This document shows positions 58,345 to 64,000 of a stretch of DNA of 64,000 nucleotides, piece by piece. The notes under the pieces are model-generated. The model had not been told where the DNA came from and ran no database searches. It saw nothing but the letters and a program-made list of their open reading frames with translations. Position numbers and translations under genes: made by a program. Location: contig NZ_JBNAGJ010000006.1 in NCBI RefSeq assembly GCF_049803795.1, forward strand, positions 115,496 through 179,495, given 5' to 3'. The stretch comes from Thalassobius sp002708925. GTDB lineage: Bacteria; Pseudomonadota; Alphaproteobacteria; Rhodobacterales; Rhodobacteraceae. Within the stretch, counting starts at the first letter, position 1, and every line of letters begins with the position of its first letter.

Positions 58345-59853
58345 TTATTGGGGCGCGTGTCTCTTTTTGCGGATGCGGGCTTTGGACCATAGCGGGGTTT
58401 GGCTGAGGAAAATGGCGATAACCGCCAGAAAGAGAACGGTGGACAGCGGGCTGGAGAAGAGGCCGGCAAAGAAACGGCCAAGGTCTTCGCGCTCTGAGAT
58501 GATCGCGCGGCGCCAGTTATCGTCCAGCAGGCGCGACAGGATGACGCCCAGGATTACAGGCCCCAGCGGATAGCCGTAATGGCGCATGAAATATCCAAAC
58601 AGACCAAAGGCGAGCATCCAGTACACATCCGTAACCGCATTGTTCACCGCATAGGCGCCCACAATCGACAGCAGCATGATCAGCGGAATCAGCACCGAGC
58701 GCGGCATTTCGACAATCTTTGTGAACAAGCGGATCCCAGTCAGGCCGAATATCAGCATGAACACGTTCGCAACCACAAGACAGCCGACGATGAACCAGAA
58801 CATGTCGGGCTGATCGACCATCAGCATCGGGCCTGGGTTAAGCCCGTGAATGAACAGCGCGCCGATCATGATCGCGGTGACTGCATCGCCCGGAATGCCC
58901 AGTGTCATCATCGGAATAAACGCCCCGCCCACGACTGCGTTATTGGCGGTCTCGGGGGCCACGAGCCCCTCCATCGCGCCCTCGCCAAAGGGGCGGCTGG
59001 GATGTTTGGTAACGCGTTTTGCATGGTCATAGGCCATAAGCGCGGCGATGTCGCCTCCTGTGCCGGGCAGCGCGCCGATGATCACTCCGATGGATGACGT
59101 TTGCAGGCTCAGTGGCAGGTGTTTGCGGACGGTGGTAAGCGAAGGCACGATGCGGCGGATTTTCTGACGCACGGCATCTTTATCGACATGATGCAGCTGC
59201 AACAGCGCCTCTGAGACGCCGAACATCCCGATCATCACCGCGATGAAGGAAATCCCGCCCTCAAGCAGCTGGATGTCAAAGGTGAAACGCTCGGCAAAGG
59301 TCAGCGGGTCGCGCCCTACGGCCCCAATTGCCAGCCCGAGCGCTCCGGCGAAGATGCCCTTGAGCAGCGATCCCTGACTGAGCGAGCCCACCAGCAGAAT
59401 ACCGAGAACCGCAAGCAGCATGTAGTCTCGTGGTTGAAATCCAAGTGCGAAATCCGAGACCAGAGGCGCCGCCAGCGCCAGCACGCCAATGCCGACGAAC
59501 CCGCCGATGAAGGACATGACGGTGGTCACTCCGATGGCTGTGCCCGCCTCGCCGCGTTGGGCCAGCGGATAGCCGTCCAGCGCGGTGGCAATGGCCGAGG
59601 GCGCACCGGGGATATTCAACAAAATCGCCGTGCGCGACCCGCCATAAACGCCCCCCATGTAAATCCCGATCATCAGTGAAATCGCCGGATAGACGTCCCA
59701 TGAAAAGGTAAAAGAGATCAGGATCGATACGGCCATCGTAACCGACAAACCGGGAATAGCCCCCACATAGACGCCGGCGAATGTGCCCAGCCCGACCAGC
59801 AAAAGCAGCTGCGGTTGCAGAAAAACGGTAAGGAAATCCATCAAGATGCTCAT
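58345..59853 (-). CDS. tctA: Tripartite tricarboxylate transporter large membrane subunit
   Basis: A 502-residue membrane protein with about ten to twelve hydrophobic helices. It contains the TctA signatures AIPGLSVTMAVSI, LNIPGAPSAIATALDGYPLA and GALPGTGGDIAALMAYDHAK. Start at 59853 overlaps the TctB-type stop (ATGA) and has GGGGAGG upstream. It is the channel subunit of a sodium- or proton-driven carboxylate importer with the two genes upstream. Confidence 0.93.
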   Translation of the reverse strand: MSILMDFLTVFLQPQLLLLVGLGTFAGVYVGAIPGLSVTMAVSILISFTFSWDVYPAISLMIGIYMGGVYGGSRTAILLNIPGAPSAIATALDGYPLAQRGEAGTAIGVTTVMSFIGGFVGIGVLALAAPLVSDFALGFQPRDYMLLAVLGILLVGSLSQGSLLKGIFAGALGLAIGAVGRDPLTFAERFTFDIQLLEGGISFIAVMIGMFGVSEALLQLHHVDKDAVRQKIRRIVPSLTTVRKHLPLSLQTSSIGVIIGALPGTGGDIAALMAYDHAKRVTKHPSRPFGEGAMEGLVAPETANNAVVGGAFIPMMTLGIPGDAVTAIMIGALFIHGLNPGPMLMVDQPDMFWFIVGCLVVANVFMLIFGLTGIRLFTKIVEMPRSVLIPLIMLLSIVGAYAVNNAVTDVYWMLAFGLFGYFMRHYGYPLGPVILGVILSRLLDDNWRRAIISEREDLGRFFAGLFSSPLSTVLFLAVIAIFLSQTPLWSKARIRKKRHAPQ

Positions 59854-60425
59854 GCCGGCCCTCCCCAAGCGAGACTGCGGAAAAACTGGATCAGTTCGGC
59901 TTCGGGGACGATGCCAGCGGGCATCAATACGCTGAACACAATGCGGAAAATCAGCCAGATCACGGCAAGGCTGCCCAGCGACACGCTGAGTGTCCAGGGC
60001 CAGCTCCGTTTCGCCAGGATCTTGATCGCGGCAATCAGGAACAGGGCCGAGGCCGGCAAGAACCCAAGCGGGCGCAGCACAATCCCGTAAGCCACAAGAA
60101 AGAGCGCAAAGATCAGCACGACCGGCGGCAGGATGTCCCGCGCAATGGTCTCGGCCCGGTCAAGCGGCAGGCGCAGGGTTTTCACCAGGATCAGGGCGGC
60201 GCACACCAGCATCACGGCGGTCGTTGCCAGCGGTATCGAGCGCGGCGATGACAGCCCGTTCGAACCGAAAGGATTGTCGATCCCGTAGGCATTCCAGACG
60301 AGAACCACGCTGCCCCCCAGCAAAACCGCTGCGAATGCGGCCTCGCCCGGACGCCGCTTGTCTAATTCGCCCCCAGGCGTCGCATCCGACGTGCCGTCAT
60401 GATGTTCCGGGTCTATATGTTTCAT
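59850..60425 (-). CDS. tctB: Tripartite tricarboxylate transporter small membrane subunit
   Basis: A 191-residue membrane protein with four predicted hydrophobic segments after a polar N-terminus of about 30 residues, as in TctB. The start at 60425 is preferred for its GGAGGGCGCG ribosome binding site over the ATG at 60500, which lies in the intergenic hairpin region. It overlaps tctA by four bases. Confidence 0.82.
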   Translation of the reverse strand: MKHIDPEHHDGTSDATPGGELDKRRPGEAAFAAVLLGGSVVLVWNAYGIDNPFGSNGLSSPRSIPLATTAVMLVCAALILVKTLRLPLDRAETIARDILPPVVLIFALFLVAYGIVLRPLGFLPASALFLIAAIKILAKRSWPWTLSVSLGSLAVIWLIFRIVFSVLMPAGIVPEAELIQFFRSLAWGGPA

Positions 60426-60455
60426 CGCGCCCTCCGCTGAGCCCGCATCTTGGGG

Positions 60456-60489
60456 AAAAAGCCGCCAGAGCGCACCCGCGCCTGGCGAC
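60456..60489 (-). terminator. Stem-loop with T-run between the TctC and TctB genes
   Basis: Read on the minus strand, GTCGCCAGGCGC and GCGCTCTGGCGGC form a stem with one bulged T and one G-U around GGGT, followed by TTTTT (60460-60456). It lies after the binding-protein stop at 60515 inside the operon, so it is likely a partial terminator. Confidence 0.65.
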
Positions 60490-60514
60490 CATGTTTTCAC
60501 AAAACAGAGGCAGC

Positions 60515-61513
60515 CTATTCGCCCGGACGTGCGATGCCGAACTCTTCGGGTGATTTCTTCGCGAACCCGGCATCATGCACCAGCCAGCTTGACACTGACC
60601 GATAGTTGGTCAGGAACTGGACAGCTTCGGCACCGCCGATATTGGAGATCGAGAAACCACGGCCTTCCATCAGCGCGACGAACTCGGGGTTCTGCGCCCC
60701 TGTTTCGAAAGCCGCCGAAAGTTTGGCCACGACGTTATCGGGCGTTCCAGCGGGCGCGAACACTCCGAAGAACGGCCCCCACGGCAGATAGTTCGAAAAA
60801 CCGGGATAGGCCTGGGTAATCGGAGGCACGCCGGGAACCAGATCGTTCTCGACGACATCCACAAGGCCGATCACCTTCATACGGCCCGCGCGCACACCTT
60901 CAAAAGCCGCGCCAAGTGCAACGGGCATCACGTCGATTGCACCGCCCTGTAGCGCGGTCAGCGCGGGGCCATCGCCATCATAGGGGACACGGGTAAGATC
61001 TAGCTTGACCTGGCTGGTCAGCATCGCCAGCACGATCGAGGTCAGCCCTCCGGGCCCGGTCGAGCCGACGCGCACATCGCCGGGATTGGCCTCGGCAAAG
61101 GCGACGAATTCCTCCATTGTGTTGTAAGGTGCGTTTGCTCCGGCAACGAAGACGGGCACGCCGCGCGCCAGAACACGTACGGGCACCATGTCGTTATAGT
61201 CGGTTTCGCCCAGACCCAGCACCTTGTACATTTGCGGGTTTTCCGCCCCCATCAGCAGGGTATAGCCGTCGGCATCCGATCCGGCCACGTGATTGAGCGC
61301 AATCGCCCCCACGGCGCCGGTCATGTTTTGCAAGACGATCTTGCTGCCCAGGGCGGTTTCGGCGTGCGGAGTAACCGAGCGCATCACGGTGTCGGTTGAC
61401 CCGCCGGCCCCCCATTGAATGATGCCCTGAATTTCCTTTTCGGGAAATTCGGCAAAGGCCTGCGTGGCCGCGCCGGTGGCGATAAGCGCCAGTGCGCTAA
61501 GTGCTTTCTTCAT
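60515..61513 (-). CDS. tctC: Tripartite tricarboxylate transporter periplasmic binding protein
   Basis: A 332-residue binding protein with a signal peptide of about 21 residues (LALIATGAATQAFA). The mature start PEKEIQGIIQWGAGGSTDTVMR is the Bug/TctC carboxylate-binding loop, with the later GSTGPGG segment for ligand capture. A GGGAGGAAAAAC ribosome binding site precedes the ATG. The ligand is probably an organic acid; the adjacent dehydrogenase genes hint at an alicyclic or shikimate-like acid. Confidence 0.92.
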   Translation of the reverse strand: MKKALSALALIATGAATQAFAEFPEKEIQGIIQWGAGGSTDTVMRSVTPHAETALGSKIVLQNMTGAVGAIALNHVAGSDADGYTLLMGAENPQMYKVLGLGETDYNDMVPVRVLARGVPVFVAGANAPYNTMEEFVAFAEANPGDVRVGSTGPGGLTSIVLAMLTSQVKLDLTRVPYDGDGPALTALQGGAIDVMPVALGAAFEGVRAGRMKVIGLVDVVENDLVPGVPPITQAYPGFSNYLPWGPFFGVFAPAGTPDNVVAKLSAAFETGAQNPEFVALMEGRGFSISNIGGAEAVQFLTNYRSVSSWLVHDAGFAKKSPEEFGIARPGE

Positions 61514-61559
61514 GTTTTTCCTCCCAATTTTAAGATTTCGGAGTTTCCTCCGGTTCTGT

Positions 61560-61577
61560 GAAGCGGATCGCCGCTTC
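61560..61577 (-). terminator. Small hairpin after the AroE-like gene
   Basis: GAAGCGG (61560-61566) and CCGCTTC (61571-61577) form a perfect 7-bp stem around ATCG, six bases after the AroE-like stop on the minus strand. No T-run follows. It may separate that gene from tctC or stabilise the transcript. Confidence 0.4.
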
Positions 61578-61582
61578 GGGTT

Positions 61583-62386
61583 TCACTGTGCGGGCAAGCC
61601 CTCACCCAGCAAAAAATCGACCAGCCTTTCGGCCTCGGCATCGAACATTCCCGCCCCGGTCATGGTGTCGCATCCCAGATTGCGCGCAGCCCGAAGCATC
61701 GGCGTCACGGCCGGTTTGGTAATCGAGTCCGCGACGAACTGGTTTGCATTCATTTTTGCTGGATCGGCTGGAAAGGGATCGTTTTCGCGCATTCCGCATG
61801 GCGTTACATTCGCCACAAAATCGACCCCCGTCGGATCGTCGCTGCCGACCCCCACCCTGCCTGGAAATTGCGTTTCAAGCGCGGCAATCGTTGTGTCGCG
61901 GCGGGTGGTGTTCAGCTCGGCGATTTTCAGATGTGCCGCACCGCGCGCGAGGATCTCATAGGCGACGGCGCTGCCCGCCCCGCCGACACCGATTAGCAGG
62001 GCCCGTTTGCCGGCAATGTCAAAACCCAGCGCCCGAACCCCATCCATATAGCCAATACCATCGACGTTATCGGCGATGTAGCGCCCCTGGGCATCCTTGT
62101 GGATCACGTTGATCGACCCGGCGAATTTCGCCCGCTCAGAGACCACATCGCAGGCCGCCAGAGCGTCGATTTTGTGCGGCAGCGTCACGACAATCCCGCC
62201 GACGTTCTCTATTTTGCGCAGCGTGTCCAGCACCGGCCGGATGTTTTCCGGCAGCACGTTCAGCGGGGGCACGATGGCATTGATGCCGCGGCGCTCGAAG
62301 ATCTGGGTCAGAAATCGGGGCGAACGGACCTGTGCGATTGGATGCCCGATGATGGGATAGAGTTTGGTTTCACCGCTAAGCTGCAC
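61583..62386 (-). CDS. Shikimate/quinate dehydrogenase-family protein (AroE-like), GTG start
   Basis: A 267-residue member of the AroE family. The substrate loop reads IIGHPIAQVRSP (usually NPIAHSLSP), the TLPHK carries the catalytic Lys, NVDGIGY replaces NTDG, and GVGGAGSA is the NADP loop. The altered substrate-binding residues suggest that it is a catabolic paralogue rather than the biosynthetic AroE. The GTG at 62386, one base after the flavoprotein stop and preceded by AAAGGAAAATAAC, is the start; the open frame further upstream is inside the flavoprotein gene. Likely reaction: NAD(P)-linked oxidation of a hydroxylated cyclohexene or cyclohexane carboxylate. Confidence 0.82.
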   Translation of the reverse strand: MQLSGETKLYPIIGHPIAQVRSPRFLTQIFERRGINAIVPPLNVLPENIRPVLDTLRKIENVGGIVVTLPHKIDALAACDVVSERAKFAGSINVIHKDAQGRYIADNVDGIGYMDGVRALGFDIAGKRALLIGVGGAGSAVAYEILARGAAHLKIAELNTTRRDTTIAALETQFPGRVGVGSDDPTGVDFVANVTPCGMRENDPFPADPAKMNANQFVADSITKPAVTPMLRAARNLGCDTMTGAGMFDAEAERLVDFLLGEGLPAQ

Positions 62387-62387
62387 G

Positions 62388-64000
62388 TTATTTTCCTTTT
62401 TTATCTTTTGCACGGGCCGCCGCGTGACGCGCTGCAATGGCACCGAATACCAGGCCGGGCCCCAAGGTGATGCCCGGTCCGGGATAGGTGCCGCCCATGA
62501 TCGAATGAAGATCGTTGCCCGCCGCGTAGACGCCCGTGATAACTGTGCCGTCGGCACGCAGAAGCTCGGCGTTGGGTGTTGCGGCAAAACCTTTTGCCGT
62601 GCCGATGTCCGCAGGCTGCAACTTGACGGCATAATAGGGTGCCTGACAGAGCACCCCAAGCGTCGGGTTCGGCGCGACTGTCGCGTCGCCATTGTGACGC
62701 TGATACGGAGACTCGCCTCGCCCAAATCTGTCGTCACGGCCCGCGTCTGCGGCCTGGTTGATGTCATCAATGCTGGCGGTCAGGGTGGTTTCATCAGTGC
62801 CGGTTTTGGCGGCCAGCTCAGCAATCGAGCGCGCTTCGATCAGGTAGCCGTCCTTGAGATAAGGGCGCAGATCGTCGCCGCCCGGACGTACCATGCCCAG
62901 CCCGTATTTCGCGATCCCCTTGGCATCCATGATGATCCACGCGTGCTGTGTGGCCGCGCCGCCTTGCAGCATCGCTTTGCCGAAGGCGTGATACGATCGG
63001 GTTTCGTTGACGAAACGCGCACCATGGCGGTCAACGCAGACCGATCCGGGCTTTGAACGATCCAGCACAAAATGCGGAAAGACCGCGCGACTGCCATCGG
63101 GACGCGTGCGAATTGAACACGGTGCCCAGAATGCGTTCTGGTCGTTACCCTGGCCGTAAACCGCACCCAGCGTTTCGGCCAGGTCGTGCATTCTGGCCGT
63201 GTGGCCCGGCGCAGAGGGACTGTCAGAGGGCAAGGTCTCTGGCAGATATTTCCTGCGGCGTTCAGCCGAGCGCCCAAACCCGCCTGACGCCAGAATGACT
63301 CCGCCGCTGGCGCGCACGGTTTTTCGGGCGTCTCTGCTGACAAGAGCCAGATGCGCGTCCCCTGCCCCGTCCAGATCCATGCCCGTCGCTGAGGTCTCTA
63401 ACACGATTTCGACGCCAAGATCATTCGCCGAGGCCAGCAGCCGCCCGATAAGGGCCGCGCCCATGACAAGTCGTGTGTGACGACCATAAAGCGCCTTGTC
63501 GCAGGCGTAGCGCAAAACGATCTTTGCAACATGCGCAAACGATCCGACGGATTTGTAGCGGTTCAGCAAATGACCGATGTCGATGCGATCAATATTCATG
63601 CCGCCCAGAACGGTAAATTCGGGGATCGGGGCACGGATCACATTGCGCAGCCTGCCCATCGCGCGCGTATCGAAGGGGACGGGCTCGATCGCGCGGCCAT
63701 TGAGCGTCGGATGCGGGTGATCCCATTCATAATCGGGATGTTTTGGATATGGGCGGAACGCAACCTGGGTCCTTTCTGACAGGGTTGAGATCACCTCAGG
63801 AGCGGCATCGAGAAATGTTTCCCGTAAGGCTGTATCGCCATGGCGGCCGACGGCGCTGTCAAGGAATTCAGAAACGGCCGCGCGGGTGTCTTGTGTATTG
63901 ACGGTCTTGCCAATCGCAGTTCCGGGGGCCCAGACCGTCCCGCCTGACAGCGCTGACGTGCCGCCGACATATGCGGTTCGCTCTACCAGCAAGACTTTCG
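62388..64000 (-). CDS. KstD/fumarate-reductase-type FAD dehydrogenase, cut by the window edge
   Basis: At least 537 residues are visible; the gene runs off the right edge, so the N-terminal GxGxxG strand is missing. The first visible residues, KVLLVERTAYVGGTSALSGG, follow directly on such a strand. The C-terminal FAD region GVYAAGNDLHSIMGGTYPGPG and ITLGPGLVFG are typical of 3-ketosteroid delta-1-dehydrogenase-like enzymes, and PYYAVKLQPADIGTAKG is common there too. Such enzymes desaturate rings beside a ketone. With the AroE-like protein and a carboxylate transporter it may act on a cyclic keto acid. The substrate is unknown. Confidence 0.82.
   Translation of the reverse strand, partial: KVLLVERTAYVGGTSALSGGTVWAPGTAIGKTVNTQDTRAAVSEFLDSAVGRHGDTALRETFLDAAPEVISTLSERTQVAFRPYPKHPDYEWDHPHPTLNGRAIEPVPFDTRAMGRLRNVIRAPIPEFTVLGGMNIDRIDIGHLLNRYKSVGSFAHVAKIVLRYACDKALYGRHTRLVMGAALIGRLLASANDLGVEIVLETSATGMDLDGAGDAHLALVSRDARKTVRASGGVILASGGFGRSAERRRKYLPETLPSDSPSAPGHTARMHDLAETLGAVYGQGNDQNAFWAPCSIRTRPDGSRAVFPHFVLDRSKPGSVCVDRHGARFVNETRSYHAFGKAMLQGGAATQHAWIIMDAKGIAKYGLGMVRPGGDDLRPYLKDGYLIEARSIAELAAKTGTDETTLTASIDDINQAADAGRDDRFGRGESPYQRHNGDATVAPNPTLGVLCQAPYYAVKLQPADIGTAKGFAATPNAELLRADGTVITGVYAAGNDLHSIMGGTYPGPGITLGPGLVFGAIAARHAAARAKDKKGK

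Noticed and set aside
1..64000. tRNA, rRNA, CRISPR arrays, insertion sequences, phage or integrase genes
   Set aside because: None seen: no transposase or integrase motifs among the coding frames, no regularly spaced repeats, and no cloverleaf-like stretch noticed by eye. A dedicated tRNA or small-RNA search could still find short features.

Overview
The window looks like part of a catabolic replicon (chromosome or large plasmid) of a high-GC alphaproteobacterium, probably Rhodobacterales/Roseobacter-like. That placement is an inference from the gene families (several Liv-type and Pot-type ABC transporters, TctCBA, a pcaIJF set, numerous SDRs), tightly packed operons with ATGA overlaps, and GGAGG-type ribosome binding sites. 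No rRNA, tRNA, CRISPR array, insertion sequence or phage gene was seen. Almost every gene is catabolic, transport or regulatory.

Layout. (A) 1-6390: a fragment of an upstream gene, then a ydcSTUV-patD-like operon (polyamine-type ABC importer plus gamma-aminobutyraldehyde dehydrogenase) facing a TetR regulator. (B) 6712-15393: a hydroxyquinol operon (FAD phenol hydroxylase, maleylacetate reductase, a five-gene Liv-type importer, hydroxyquinol 1,2-dioxygenase, a tautomerase), followed by an IclR regulator and divergent pcaIJF (16260-18853). Together these carry a hydroxylated aromatic through maleylacetate and 3-oxoadipate to succinyl-CoA and acetyl-CoA. (C) 19087-29825: a SARP/BTAD-type regulator with a MEDS-like sensor half, then a ten-gene run: P450, two-subunit PEP-synthase-like kinase, HD hydrolase, aldehyde dehydrogenase, second HD hydrolase, SDR, [2Fe-2S] ferredoxin and ferredoxin reductase. 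Its content matches the phosphorylate, oxidise with P450, dephosphorylate logic of the Cre 4-cresol pathway of Corynebacterium glutamicum, and it is the strongest candidate for an unusual system here.

(D) 46500-30002 (minus strand): one very long operon with five SDRs, a Liv-type importer (permease and ATPase fused), a Baeyer-Villiger monooxygenase, an alpha/beta hydrolase, an aldehyde dehydrogenase, an acyl-CoA ligase, an ACAD11-like acyl-CoA dehydrogenase and an APH-fold kinase; an AraC regulator lies upstream. It reads as alcohol to ketone to lactone or ester to hydroxy acid to acyl-CoA, with a phosphorylation step to deal with a hydroxyacyl-CoA. (E) 48092-58141: a GntR regulator and an acetoin-dehydrogenase-like operon (E1 alpha, E1 beta, a free-standing lipoyl protein, a bare E2 core, lipoate ligase, a GMC oxidoreductase with a Tat partner), converging on an operon of an AhpD-like protein, lipoyl synthase and an AcoR-like activator with a degenerate AAA+ domain. 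Both operons carry the same 26-bp inverted repeat, TGTCTCA-N12-TGAGACA, upstream. (F) 58345-64000 (minus): TctABC transporter, a shikimate-dehydrogenase-like protein and a KstD-like flavoprotein cut by the window edge.

A recurring feature is a strong stem-loop directly after each of the four transporter binding-protein genes, a likely device for making more binding protein than membrane components. The main limits: substrates are inferred from family and context only, and the links between modules (for example whether C feeds B) are hypotheses.
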